The position numbers and the translations under genes are program-made. Of a stretch of 64,000 nt of DNA, positions 31,684-46,302 are shown piece after piece; position 1 is the first letter of the stretch; every line of letters starts with the position of its first letter. This DNA is from Buxus sempervirens (taxonomy: Eukaryota; Streptophyta; Magnoliopsida; Buxales; Buxaceae): assembly GCA_947561395.2 (NCBI GenBank), contig OX387182.1, positions 8,604,595 through 8,668,594 on the forward strand. Reading direction: 5' to 3'. The notes beneath the pieces are model-generated. The model saw only the letters and a list, made by a program, of their open reading frames with translations, did not search any database and was not told the origin of the DNA.

Positions 31684-33450
31684 TATTTTTTTATCGATAA
31701 TGAAATCAGATATATAGATAGGAAAAAACCTGAAGGTACAAGAGATACAAACATAGAAGGATCCTCCACCGTGTTAGAATGAGGCATTCTACACATAGTG
31801 GAAGAAAGGACAACCTACTTAGATACTCCCCAGAAACATATCCAAGACCTACTATTTACCATTCACATACCCCTCCCCCATACCCGTCACCCGCCAAAGT
31901 ACTTCTACCAACGTTAAACACAGAGATGCCCAACATCTTTTAATGTCATCAATTGAATAACCCCTAAAAGAAGGAAGCAAAATGGCCCAAGATGCCACAT
32001 GGAATTTTATGGATTCCACCACCTCAGGAAGCGGGCAGCTCCTCTCTTCAAATATGCGTCGATTCCTCTCCAACCAAATACTCCAGCATATAGCAAAAAA
32101 TAAGTATCGATATAGGCATCTTCCTTGAGGTCCCAAGCATGAGAATCTCCACTGAGAGAAGAGCTCTGGCACCGTCCTAGGGAACACCCACTCAGTATCA
32201 ACCAACCCAAGAAAATGTTGCCAAACCTGGTGTGTGAAGTAGCAATGGATAAGTAAATGGTCCTCTGTCCCCACAAGATCGACATAGAATGCACATATGA
32301 GGGGATAATGCCATATAGGGTCTTCTTCTCTGGATAGTATCTGCAGTGTTGATCTTATTCCACAAGGCAATCCACACAAACCCTTTAATTCTCAGAGGAA
32401 TAAAAGGTTTCCACAGGGGCTTAGCTTGGAAAATAGCATGAGGGTTGGAAGATGGAGATCTAACAAGGGACAGGAATGACTTACAAGAAAATGACCCAGA
32501 AGAATCAGGCATCCACACACGCCTATCAGATAATGAGGGGTTGAGGGAGAAATTTTCAAACTGAGATAGTAAAGAAGACAACATATCAATCTCAAAGGAT
32601 CTAAAGTCCCGCCTAAAATGCAAGAACCAATTGAGACTATAAGAGGCTTGAACCATAACCTCACAAACCATGGCATTGGGATTAGAAGCCACCCTGAAAA
32701 GGAGAGGGAAGCAAGATGACAAAGGGGATTCACCCCGCCAATGGTCTAACCAAAACCGGACGTTTGTTCCAGAACCAACCCGAAAACGAACATGTTGGTA
32801 AAAGATAGGAGCCAAGAAGGCAATCGCTTTCCAATGGCTACCACCATGTAGCCTGGACCTAGTCCTAATATCCCACCCATTTTCCGAAGCCCCGTACTTG
32901 CTACTGATAACCTTATGCCACAGACTATCTTGTTCACTGCTGAATCGCCAAAGCCATTTATCCAAGAGAGCTGAGTTCCGTGCATAAACATTCCCAAGAT
33001 CCAATCCCCCTTTATCTTTCCCATGACATACCACATCCCACCGAATCAGGTGATCCTTCGTACTCTCCCTCCCCTCCCACAAGAAATCACGTTGTGCTTT
33101 TTCCACAATTTTAGAGACCCGAATAGGCATCCTGAATAGAGACATAAAGTAAATGGACAAACTACACAAACATGATTTTATAAGAGTAATACAACCCCCA
33201 AGAGAAAGATAATTCCGCTTCCATGCAGCTAATCTTTGTTCAATTCTCTCAACCACTGGCTCCCAAAAGGAAAAGGATTTGGGCTTCCCACCTAGGGGAA
33301 GACCAAGATAGGTAATTGGGAAGTGATCCACCTTGCACCCAAGAATATCAGCAAATTCAGAAAGGATGGGATCAAGAGTATTGATACCTGGAATGCTACT
33401 CTTTCCTAAGTTAACCTTTAGACCAAGATAGGTAATTGGGAAGTGATCCA
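31684..33450 (-). mobile_element. 5'-truncated LINE (L1-type non-LTR retrotransposon)
   Basis: Minus-strand 33475-32198 and, after one frameshift, 32379-31852 encode the end of an ORF2: FPITYLGLPLGG, WKRNYLSLGGCITLIKS, FLWEG, GGLDLGN, then the zf-RVT region (PLWKPFIPLRIKGFVW ... CILCRSCGD ... HLLIHCYF) and LFFAICWSIWLERNRRIF. The 3' end lies at the T run near 31684 on the + strand. Endonuclease and the RT catalytic box are missing, so it is dead on arrival. A candidate target duplication is ccAT(G/T)TGCAATAT on both sides (about 31665 and 33450). The 5' junction carries a 32-bp duplicated segment. Confidence 0.88.
33299..33450. repeat. Duplicated 32-bp segment at the LINE 5' junction
   Basis: GACCAAGATAGGTAATTGGG plus the following 12 bases occurs at about 33300-33331 and again at about 33420-33451, encoding VDHFPITYLGL twice on the minus strand. 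In related LINEs the position of the second copy reads SGLKVNLGKS, so the outer copy is foreign to that site. Confidence 0.8.
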
Positions 33451-33950
33451 CCATTTGCAATATTGCTTTATCCAAGAATAATTTAGTGGCTGATGTGTTT
33501 TCTTAGTCTTCCTAAGATTGTCTTAGAATGTCTCACCTGTAAGAGACCATTATTTTGATGCTTATTAATCAAACTGCTGCCTTGATTGGTGTGTTTGAAC
33601 TTGCAAAAATGTCCTCATATCGCCTATGGAAAAATCTGGAAACTTCAAAGTTACATTCACTTCCAACTTTTTTCGATTTATTCCTGTTCTTTTTCCCAAT
33701 ATTTCCTCCTCACACCGTTCCTCTCAGGAATGTTGGGAATATGGATGGTGAAAAGAATCAACAATAGTAATATTCGAGAGAAACAAAAGAAATACACAAC
33801 ACAGTTCAGTTTGTTTTGTGACTCACCTTTTGGTTTCCAGCCTAGCAGCTCCATTCCAGATTTGCTAGAGTCAATCATTGATCTCTGGTTGCAAGCAAAA
33901 GCACACTAGAACCAACACTCGATCATATACAATTTCTACGATTACACCAG
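33451..33950. other. Intergenic DNA, no gene
   Basis: Shared with units D, E and the region after F (landmark 'ggtggctgatg'). No coding signal. Confidence 0.4.
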
Positions 33951-34430
33951 TGTTCCTTTCAATGTTATACCCAGCAATACTCCCAGCCTTCCTGCCATTG
34001 CAACGAGCTTCTTCAGGAATCGGGATTGCTCATCACGCTACGCCCATAATCAAAACTATAAGCTTATCACCAGAAGCCTCAGCCAACAGATGTTACTTCG
34101 CCCATTTCATCCACATTCATAGGCCCCGACCCCAACCTTCTCCTGTTGATGGAAAGAACAAATGCACTGGCCGCATTATACATTCTTGGCATATCCACCT
34201 GAGATATACTGTTATAGATATCAGGTAAGGCAGAGCCCAACAATTAACTGGTTCCTCCATTTTAGAATTCCCCACAAAATCCGCAATCTTATTTCGAAAA
34301 TTCCTATCAGAGCGGTAAGGATTTATTAAAAGATGCAAAGCTGGGCCAAAAACTAGGATTTTTTTTTTTTTTTTTTGCAGAAATATTGTTCTACCAAGAT
34401 CTTTCTCAAGCATCTCAACGTCATCAACAG
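33950..34430 (-). pseudogene. Glycosyltransferase relic GT-II (upstream of copy D)
   Basis: Minus strand contains LLINPYRSDRNFRNKIADFV, NSKMEEPVNCWALPYLI and a degraded 'FFPSTGEGWGRGL', the same segment as the relic upstream of C. A T run at 34359-34376 interrupts it at the upstream side. Truncated and frameshifted. Confidence 0.78.
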
Positions 34431-36110
34431 AACGGACTTGTTACGTATGTATTTGATTTTGGTTTCATTCACATTCCAGAACAAACCCAGCTATCATCGT
34501 TCAGCATTTTAAAATCGAGCCGAAGAAGCCCCGTGCCCTTGAGCTCGGTTTAAGACTCGCGTTCATTTGGGGAACTCGTTCTGCGGCTGGGAAGAGTTCT
34601 GGGGCTTGAAATAAGGCTTTGGCTGTTTGGCATAATGAATTTGCAGTTTGGATTTAATTTTTGGAAAAGAGCGTTTCATTCTTATGGCTGTAGACTTGTA
34701 GTATACAAATTTACCATAACTTGGAAGAATTCTTTTTAAATGACGAGTTTGACCTTAACATATAAAAAAGTCTTTAAAACAAACTTCAAGTATATTCTTT
34801 AAAATTTTTAAATATTCTAAGAATACCAGTTACTTTTGCAAAATGAGTTTTCAAAAACTGAAAAAAGGTCGGGGTTAATTCCTCTCTTTAGTAAATTTTT
34901 TGAAACTCGTTTTGGAAAAACTCATTCCAAATTAGAACAAGCCCTTTGTGATTGGAACTCATTCTAAGCCCTGGAACTCGTTGCAAGCCATGAAATGAGT
35001 TCCTAGCATGAACGGGAAACAAAGCCAAATTACAGTGACAAAACGGTCGTTATGTTACAAATTGGGAATGAGTTCTATTCAAATAAGTTTTAAATAATGC
35101 GCTTAATTCTTGGGATCAAGTCTAAACCTATTTCTGGATTTTGAAATCTCATTATGCAAAATTGTGGTGGCAAACTTTTAATATTTAAAACTTTGAAGGA
35201 TACACTTGGATCTTGTTATAAGGACTTACATAACAAGGATAAACTTATCCTTTATGAAAAGTTCTTTTAAGTTATAACAAACTTGTAATATTTATAATCT
35301 GTACAAAAATGAATAAAGGTACCAAACGTCCAACTCAACCTCTCTTCCAATAAGTTTATGGAACTCGAATGAGTTTCTAGATCCAAAATAAAAGCCAATC
35401 AATGTCTAAGTCTCATAATGTAAGACAAATTACATTATCTATATTATATATACCAATACTATTAGTAAAGCCAATTCTGGAGAATATTTCCTAGATTTTG
35501 GGTTTCCCTTTTTCTCTCTACAGATGCTCTCCTCAAATCAAGAAACCAATCAGTATTCATCTGCAATTGAAACCGCAAAAACTTGCTAAGTAACCACCTG
35601 TATCTATCCTTAAAAAAACTATCACCTAAAATAGGCTCCATGTTAACCACCTATATCAACGTCATTGTTGCACATGCCTCCCCTATTTGATGAAGCACAA
35701 TTAATTAAATGAATTAACAAAGGCAAGGTGATCTTAGGGGTTAAGTCACATGACAAATCAATCTAGACAAAACAGTACTTATGACACCTTCCAACTTAGG
35801 TGGGGGTTGGGCTCACTTGTATATATCTATATATATATTATATTAAAACAATTAGGACCTTTGAAAAGCGTGCTAAACAAATACTTCTTTTTTTTTCGAA
35901 AATAACTTTCGAGTGTCGTTTTATCTTATATTTTTCCATGAGTATCTTTGTCTTTTTTCATTTTTCACTTTTCAAATATTACCCTTCAACAAGTTCTCAT
36001 CCCTTACATATCCTAATCTTTTTATCTACATAAATACAATAATACGCATGCACTCCGCTAGTTATACTAAAAAAAATGGTTCTAAGTCTCGCTGATACCA
36101 ATACATTTGG
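34431..36110. other. Distal upstream region of copy D, no gene
   Basis: 34500-35450 is paralogous to 21990-22920 upstream of C without the hAT insertion. 35450-36110 has no match elsewhere in the window and no clear coding signal. Confidence 0.4.
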
Positions 36111-36549
36111 TAGGTATTGATCAGGTTAATTTTGGAAGGATAAAGTCAATTGATAGACCTTCCAAGATGCACTTTCTTTCATTTATGTATGGTATATTTT
36201 CTAGTACATGTGATGTCCACCATTCAAACTGTACTTAGAGGTATATTAGTAATTAATTTCTTTTGTATTTTCTTTATTTATTGGTGTGCCTCTAAGCATA
36301 CGAGCCGGTCATCCATTGGCCACATTGTCCATCTTCCCATTTTAATTCGCTACTCTGTTTGATTAGGTATTATTCAACTCCTTACCATAAGGTCCATAAC
36401 AGAGTTTCAAAATGTTAACCCTTTAAAATATTTTGGCTTTCACTGATATGACTAAGATTTTCAATCTTCTGGCGGCTAATCATAGACGTTTTTGGAATAC
36501 TAAATCCAAATAATATATAATAATAACATCAGATTTACGGTTGAATAAT

Positions 36550-37010
36550 TTATAGAGCAAATTACACTTATGACTTACCTCCCTCAAGATTTTTGATAAT
36601 TAGAGATACCTCCCCTAAAGTTTCCTAAACGACACTTATCTCCTCTCTTATATTTACAAAATTTAATTCGACGATTTGATCCAATCTCAATTTTTAATTT
36701 GACATAAGAAAAATGTAAACTTTTAAATATAAAATCACCCGGGATTTTTAAATTAATTATTAAAACTTTCAAAAATTACTTTTTATTATAAAAAATTTCA
36801 AAATATTACAATTTTTGTAGTTAAAGAAGACTAAATTCTTCAGAAAAATAGTCGAATCTCGATAAATCATAAAATTTTTATAAAAAAGAGAGATAAGATG
36901 TACATAAAATTTTTATAAAAAAGAGAGATAAGATGTAGGCAACCAAAATAGAAGGAATGTAAAATGTAAATGTCATTTCACAAACCACAGGGGAGATATC
37001 TATAATTGTG
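36550..37010. mobile_element. Candidate MITE with divergent inverted ends
   Basis: The left part (ATTAGAGATACCTCCCCTAA) and the reverse complement of the right part (ATTATAGATATCTCCCCTGT) are similar over roughly 50 bp. An internal 35-bp perfect tandem duplication lies at 36868-36902 and 36903-36937. Ends and target duplication could not be fixed. Confidence 0.45.
36868..36937. repeat. 35-bp tandem duplication
   Basis: Two adjacent identical copies starting CATAAAATTTTTATAAAAAA. Non-coding; located in the upstream region of copy D. Confidence 0.88.
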
Positions 37011-37098
37011 GGAAACAAGACGGGAAGTCGGCGTAAATTTCTCCGATTTATAATGTATCCAGACTTTCAAGCTACAGGGGAATGTGTGAGACAATTAG

Positions 37099-37133
37099 GG
37101 AGCGTTCATCCTCTGCACCGCCGCCGCCGGCCG

Positions 37134-37171
<38 letters not shown>

Positions 37172-37263
37172 ACATTCAATTTGGGGTGGGTGGGTGGGTG
37201 GGGTGTGGTGTTCTACCATACATCTGGGCGTCTACCAGCATGCGCTGTAGACGATGCCCATTC
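37099..37263. mobile_element. MULE-like MITE with C38 run and G-quadruplex motif
   Basis: Flanked by the 9-bp direct repeat GACAATTAG (37090-37098 and 37264-37272). The right end, reversed, reads GAATGGGCATCGTCTACAGC and shares the core ATCGTCTACAG with the Mutator-like elements at 8695 and 63028; the left end is weaker. It contains 38 consecutive C (37134-37171) and GGGGTGGGTGGGTGGGTGGG (from 37183). It lies about 155 bp before the ATG of copy D. Confidence 0.65.
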
Positions 37264-37418
37264 GACAATTAGTCTTTGCAAGTTCTTTTTCATGGAGTGG
37301 CGTCGCTGGCAGTTACGCTCACGGTCCCTAAATAGACACTTGACGATCCAGATTACTTCTCCAAATGAAAGATTCAAGTCTGAAAATCTCCGTGATTGCT
37401 TGCAAGAGCTTTGGAGCG

Positions 37419-40621
<3,203 letters not shown>

Positions 40622-42125
40622 GGTTATCCCTTTTCCAATTTTTATTTTTGTTTGTAATATTCTTGATTTTCATGAAGATATGTTCCTATCTCAAACTTAT
40701 GAATGTTTATGAACTTCATGAAGATATTTTTCAAATTCAAATCCTGTAATCTTTATTCTAAGACTTACGATTTTTTCTATGTTTTTGTAGTTTGGCTTTT
40801 TCCATATAGTTGAGTTGTTCTTATTCCAGTGATTTAAAATCCAAAACTGATTGAAGCATATCTAACCTGTTGATTCAACAGACTTGATAATTCACACTTT
40901 CGATGATTAGATGTTTTCCTTCAATGTTCTATGATTCTATCCTTTGGCATCATGCAAGACAAATGTCCCATGTAGCCATTATGCAAGTCTCATTTTAATA
41001 GTTACTGATTTATGGCATCAACTGGGATTCAAGTCAACAAACATATAAAATCAACCTTTTTTTTCTATGGGTAACAAACCATATAGTCAGTCAAACTGTC
41101 TTCCTGCCTAACATGTCATATTCTTAGCCTTCTGAATAAACAATGCCTTGTTTTATCCTGAAAAATCTGTAGGCAGAGCTGGTCAATCTTCTGTAATCTT
41201 ACAGATGGTTCTGCTAGTGTTTCAATTGTGAGACAACACATGTAGACTTGACCATTTCATTTTCAATTTGATGGATAGAAAAAAGGTTAGCCATTCCAGG
41301 GATTTGAACAAAAGGAACTAGCTTTTCCTCGTTGGAGATATTCAGGATTTGCCTGAAGAATTGAGGGATGTTAGTTTTAGTTGATTAAATCCACGGGTTC
41401 AGATGGCGAAGGATCAGAAAAGCACTGCATTTATGATTTGAATGTGAGATCTTGATAAATAATTAATGAATACATGCATGACCACGAATGCCACAAAGTT
41501 CTCAGAATCAAAAGAGCACAGATTGGAGGAGGGCAAAGTGAAAGCTCTTAATAACACAAAAAGGGCCTATTGAAGTGAAATATGTCTCAGGAGCAAGAAA
41601 CTATTGTAAATAACAGCAAATTGGATGAGGAGTATTCTCCTCTAGTTTGGAATTGCACTTATATTGTTGTTGATGATCAATGTCTTGAGCAAGAATAGGC
41701 TAACCTAGAGGAGTTCTTTGAGAAAATAATTGTATGACTACATACCGGACAATTTAAGAACTGAGTCACCTTTCTAGATGAGCTTTTCATCCATTTATGG
41801 CTGTGCCATGTTCAATCGTTATTCACAATACAGCCCACAATACTGAGTCATCTCTTAAACTATCACCTTTCTAGATGAGCTTTTCATCCATTTATGGCTG
41901 TGCCATGTTCAATCCTTATTCACAATACAGCCCACAATTCCATTTTCTAATTCACGCTTCTTCCACTGGACAATCTTCCCTCTTTTCATTTTCATCAATT
42001 TAATTCTGCATTCTGAAAGAAAATTTCATTGTTGTAGTATGAGAACATGTCTCCATGAATAGTGATTTAAGAATTTTTTTTCCCATCGTGTTATGCATAC
42101 AACTCTGCACAACATCTGGATATCT
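40622..42125. other. 3' flank of copy D, no gene
   Basis: Paralogous to the other 3' flanks. Contains an imperfect tandem duplication of about 97 bp (41760-41940). No coding signal. Confidence 0.55.
41760..41940. repeat. ~97-bp tandem duplication
   Basis: CACCTTTCTAGATGAGCTTT through 'cacaatacagcccacaat' occurs from about 41767 and again from 41864, nearly identical. The other units have one copy. Confidence 0.85.
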
Positions 42126-42129
42126 TATT

Positions 42130-43095
42130 TCATATTGTTGAAAATATATCAAGACCAATCAGAAACAAGGCCCGCTACAATCTCAAGAGATAATCTACTG
42201 ATAGTGTCCTCCCTGACAATGGGTTTCCTCAGGATTTTGTATCACATGCCTTGTCAGTACTCTAAGCTTATAAACAGAATCCTCAAACCATAGATGAAAC
42301 TTGAAAGTTCCTTCTGTTACTTCACTCGTTTCATCCACAGGAAATGGAGAGCTGTTTTGGTCGGTTAAGTACTCTGAAGATCCACACAAGTTTGTATCAA
42401 TTACCAGCAATGACATTGCCATGGCCTCTACAACGGGTCGACTGAAACCTTCTCCCCTTGATGGAAGAACAAATGCACTAGCTGCCTTGTGCATTCTAAG
42501 CAGATCTACCTGAGCTATATGGTTATCAATCATATAAACAGGCGCCCATCCATTAAATGGTTCCTCCATATCAGAATTCTCCACAAAATCCATAATCTTG
42601 TTACTAAAATTCCTATCCGAGAGTGGTAAGGATTTGTTAGAAGATAAAAAGTAACACTATCACCATTTGAGAATATCTTCGAGTATAATTTCGTCAACAT
42701 GTCCCATCCTTTCCTACACCACCCTTTAAAAACACTCAAGAAGGTAAACTCTTCTTCTTCTGAGGGAAACTAGAATTTGAAAGCTGGGTGGATTGGCCTA
42801 ACACCAGTTAAGATTTAGAGGCAAGAACCAAAGCCTCACGTTTCATGGAATCAAAGAACTTCACATCCACAGGTTGCACAATCTTTACAACCTTGGATGA
42901 TTAACCAGACTTTTGATGAATTAAGATAAGTGTAAGTAGGTATGAAAACTGAATCCATTCTGTGGCAGTGCCTAACATGTTCATGGTTTCCTCTCTCAGT
43001 CTCAAACGTGGTCCAGCCAACCACGAACATGAAATCCTCATAACCAGTGGGTGGGCAGGGCAGAGTCTGAAACAAGGGTGGATACCAATCACCAG
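42130..43095 (-). pseudogene. Glycosyltransferase relic GT-I (after copy D)
   Basis: Minus-strand 42593-42195 reads MEEPFNGWAPVYMIDNHIAQ, VDLLRMHKAASAFVLPSRGE, GFSRPVVEAMAMSLLVID and SSEYLTDQNSSPFPVDETSE; 43183-42851 reads WYPPLFQTLPCPPTGYEDFM then FVVGWTTFET. The E-x7-E spacing is kept in this copy, but frameshifts near 42600-42740 and the missing N-terminus make it non-functional. Confidence 0.82.
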
Positions 43096-43097
43096 GT

Positions 43098-43230
43098 TCA
43101 CCTTTACCTGCAGCTCCACCTCTACCTAATGAGCCTGGATTTTCAACTGGAATAAGAGAAACAATTACCAAAGGAGCAGGCAAATGAAGTTTTCGGTGAA
43201 GAGTCTAAAAGTTACCGTGGGAGCCATTAA
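43098..43230 (+). pseudogene. Orphan receptor-kinase exon 6 tail relic
   Basis: The + strand reads LPNEPGFSTGIRE, a degraded centre, a serine/valine-rich end and VTVGAI-stop in shifted frames, matching the kinase exon 6 end. Kinase-like 3' flank follows to about 43470. Confidence 0.68.
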
Positions 43231-44458
43231 GTTTATACCATTTATTTAACATTTTTTCTTTCCTTGAAATTTGGTCAATATTTCAGATTTCCATTAAGAC
43301 ATTTCTAATTCGTACTTATGGATATTCAGAATCTTGTGAAGATAATTTTTCTAATGCAAACTTTGTATACATGGTTATGATCTTTTCTATGTGTTTATAC
43401 TTTGGCTTTTTCTACATAATTAAGTCACTTCTGTTATCACTGGTTCAAAATCCAGATGTAGATGATCTTCCCTGTTGAAACAAAACTTGATTTTTGCATA
43501 TGTTAGGATAACCCAAAATACGATTAATTGTATCATGATCTAAGTGGTGCAAACATGCAATCAAGTGATTTTATAGGGTTGAAATGGTAAATTATTAAAG
43601 ATGTCCCTATATCAAGTATTAACTAACCAGATGACCAACCCTAATACTGAATAGAATATGGACAACTAAGTGGCCCCATATTGCATAATTAATAAACTCA
43701 AATACTGTTTAATTAAAATTTTTTTAGATGTTCAGGTATGCCATACAAGATTGGATGATCATTTCTTGAGCCAACATAATTACCATAGTCTAGCATCGTT
43801 GGCAAAAATTAACCTCCATTTTGACGAACATCTCTCAAAACTTGAACCACTTCATTGTAGTGTGAAAATAACATGAGGAAAAAAAACTGATCTTGAAAGC
43901 CATCACATTCAATTGACTCAAGAAATTTAGTTCCCTTGAAAACAGACAACAAAATAAACTAACCAAAATGTCACACTTAAAGTTATTCAGGAAAAGCACA
44001 TGAAAGAATGGTATGCATGAGGTAATCCATACTTGTGGAAGTATGGGTTCCTATGGTACATCAACTGTTATTCAAGATCATTCAACATGCAGGCCCCTTC
44101 TATAAGATTTTGAGGACAAAAACCAACTGCAATTAGATTGCTTCATCTCATATCCCAGTGGGCTGGTTTACTTGATGATCGAAAATGAGATTTTTGAAGG
44201 ACTTGCAATCAGGTAATTCCCCATTTTGTGCCGCATTCCTCTGTCTTTGTAGTAATACTTTATTCGAGGATGCTTTGGTGGCTGATGCATTTTCTTACTC
44301 CTCCTAAGATTTGACTTAGAATGTCTTTCTCAGAAGAGACCATTGTTTGTGTTTATTAATCAAATTGCTGCCTTGATTGATTTGTTTGAACATGCAACAG
44401 TTCCTAATATCTGTCTATGGAAAATCTGGAAATTCCAAAGTTACATTCACTTCCAAGT
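43231..44458. other. Intergenic DNA of unit D, no gene
   Basis: Paralogous to the other units but missing the segment that holds the LINE relic elsewhere: a junction near 44135 joins DNA equivalent to about 52310 and 53655 of unit E. No coding signal. Confidence 0.45.
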
Positions 44459-45350
44459 CTTTTTTTTTTTTTACAAGAAATCAGATCACTTTCATTGTAG
44501 TATATTCTTGAAATTTAATTTACAGCATTCCTCTCAACTTGAGGCTTTGGGATACCCATTTTTTTAATACCATAATGAAACCAGCACCAAGCTGAGTTAT
44601 TACACAATTTCAAAAGAAGCAACTGCTCTCCTTGAGTTAGATTTGGCTGAGTCCCCTTTCTCTAAATATGAGATTAAAGCCGTGATGACCTGGCCGAACC
44701 TCTTTATGTAAGTTGGTAACTTTGGTATACTTGTAATTCTTATCAGCCTTCTGCTAATCCCCTGCATCTGAGCAGTTCTAAGTTCATCTTTGGGAAGTAC
44801 AGAGCCATTGTCCCAAGCTTCCATGCATTGAGTGAGGCCACCAAAGAGGACAACTTTCTCCAAGAACCTTGCCTCACCCTTTACCATCTTTATAACCTTG
44901 ATCTGTTCCTTTAGAACCAACACAGGATGGAATAACCAACCTAACAACCTATCTTGTGGTCTGTTATGAGCTTATGGTGAGTGACTTCAACACCATCAGG
45001 CAGCAATAGACCACTTGATTCAACTTTGATGGAATTGAGGAGAGCGTGCAAGAACGTATAAGAAGGCAAGCCAACACTAACAGTGGCAGCTTCACTGCTG
45101 CCCCTTACTTTGAACCAATCATTGAGGTCTGCTGCTGTTATTATATTTGCATCCACAGCTCCTTGCCCCTTATCTCGCAAGATTTCATCATGCCTCCCAA
45201 TATGAAGATCATTTGTCCGCACGAACATGAGCAAGACCAGATTTGTCAGAAAAAAATAGACCCAACAATTCTTTGGGGAAATCTGATGGAGAATGAAAAG
45301 TCTGTAACACCCGTGGCACCAGGTTTTGCTAAGCAATCTGCAACTGAGTT
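44459..45350 (-). pseudogene. Probable processed retrocopy of an unidentified host gene
   Basis: The minus strand carries a protein-like reading frame in two parts joined by one frameshift near 44945: 45336-44941 (IGRHDEILRDKGQGAVDANI, then ITAADLNDWFKVRGSSEAAT, SSGLLLPDGVEVTHHKLITD) and 44947-44600 (FHPVLVLKEQIKVIKMVKGE, ARFLEKVVLFGGLTQCMEAW, DNGSVLPKDELRTAQMQGIS). A stop is followed by ~125 bp of 3' UTR-like DNA and a T run at 44459-44472, i.e. a poly(A) tail on the minus strand. No intron is apparent. The sequence looks like a conserved plant protein, but I do not recognise the family. It occurs only in unit D and replaces ~230 bp present in other units. Confidence 0.65.
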
Positions 45351-45369
45351 GAAAAAGTACACTAGAACC

Positions 45370-45870
45370 AACATTTGATCACTCACAATTTCAACGATTA
45401 CACCCGTTGCAACGAGCTTCTTCAGGAATAAGGATTGCTCATCACGCCCCTCATCACTACTCGAAGCTTATCAACAGAAGCCTCAGCCTATAGATGTTAC
45501 TTCACCCATTTCATTCACATGAAACGGATAGCTGTTCTCTTCCGTCAATTGCTCTGTAGGCCCAGACCCCACCATTCTCCTCTTGATGGAACAAATGCAC
45601 TGATCCATCTGAGATATACAGTTATCCATCAGACTGCAGAACCCAAACACTAAGCTGTTCCTCTATTTTAGAATTATTCACAAAATCCGAAATCTTTCCG
45701 CGAAAATTCCTACCAGAGTGGTAAGGATTTGTTCAAAGATGAAAAGCAACCCCGATCGCTCTTTGAGAATTCTTTAACCATGTGTCCCATTCTTGATCAT
45801 ACTCATTCTTCTTCTGTGGGAAATTCGAATTGAATTCCGGATGGATGGGCCTAAAGCCAGTTCATGTCTA
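45370..45870 (-). pseudogene. Glycosyltransferase relic GT-II (upstream of copy E)
   Basis: Paralogous base by base to the relics at 20395-20930, 33950-34430 and 54370-54870. The reading frame is broken into pieces shorter than 60 codons; the best remnant is the segment equivalent to 'NPYHS..NF..KI.DFV'. Dead copy. Confidence 0.7.
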
Positions 45871-46060
45871 GACGCTAGAAGCCCAATCATACTTATACAT
45901 AAACGCTCCGTTTTCCCAAAAATAAAAAGGAATAATTGTTAATTTTTCAAAACTGAAATCTGAAAGTTCGAATTACCATTCACTTGATTATCCCATAAAT
46001 AAAATATCATTTAAAATATAAAAAGTATATTACAGTACCGTAATAAAATAGGTTATTATT

Positions 46061-46110
46061 AGCTCAATTTTGGAAGGATAAAGTCAATTGTTGATAGACC
46101 TTCCAAGTCT
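46061..46110 (+). promoter_or_regulatory. Conserved upstream inverted-repeat block (copy E)
   Basis: TTGGAAGG (46070-46077) and CCTTCCAA (46099-46106) form 8-bp inverted arms around a spacer containing AGTCAA (W-box core TTGACT on the minus strand, 46082-46087). The block recurs before D (36132-36165) and F (55380-55416), and in degraded form before C (about 22958). Confidence 0.5.
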
Positions 46111-46302
46111 GGAACTTTCCTTGGGCTATGTTTGGAACTTTGGATTTGGTGAGAAAATAAAAGAAACCTTCAAAAGAAATGGGAAAAAAACAAAGAAGAA
46201 AAGGAAAAATGATGGTTTCCTGTTTAGATGAGATGAAAAATAGGAAAAAAAAGAAAATGTATTTTAATAAGATGATTGGCGGGGAATGGTGGTGATGATG
46301 TA

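Larger units (their letters stand above)
36111..37418 (+). promoter_or_regulatory. Promoter region of copy D
   Basis: Holds the conserved inverted repeat TTGGAAGG (36132-36139) / CCTTCCAA (36158-36165) with a W-box core between its arms, and a TATA-like TTTATAATGTATCC near 37046 matching the one before copy B. Two insertions separate these from the gene: a candidate MITE at ~36550-37010 and a MULE-like MITE at 37099-37263. Confidence 0.45.
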
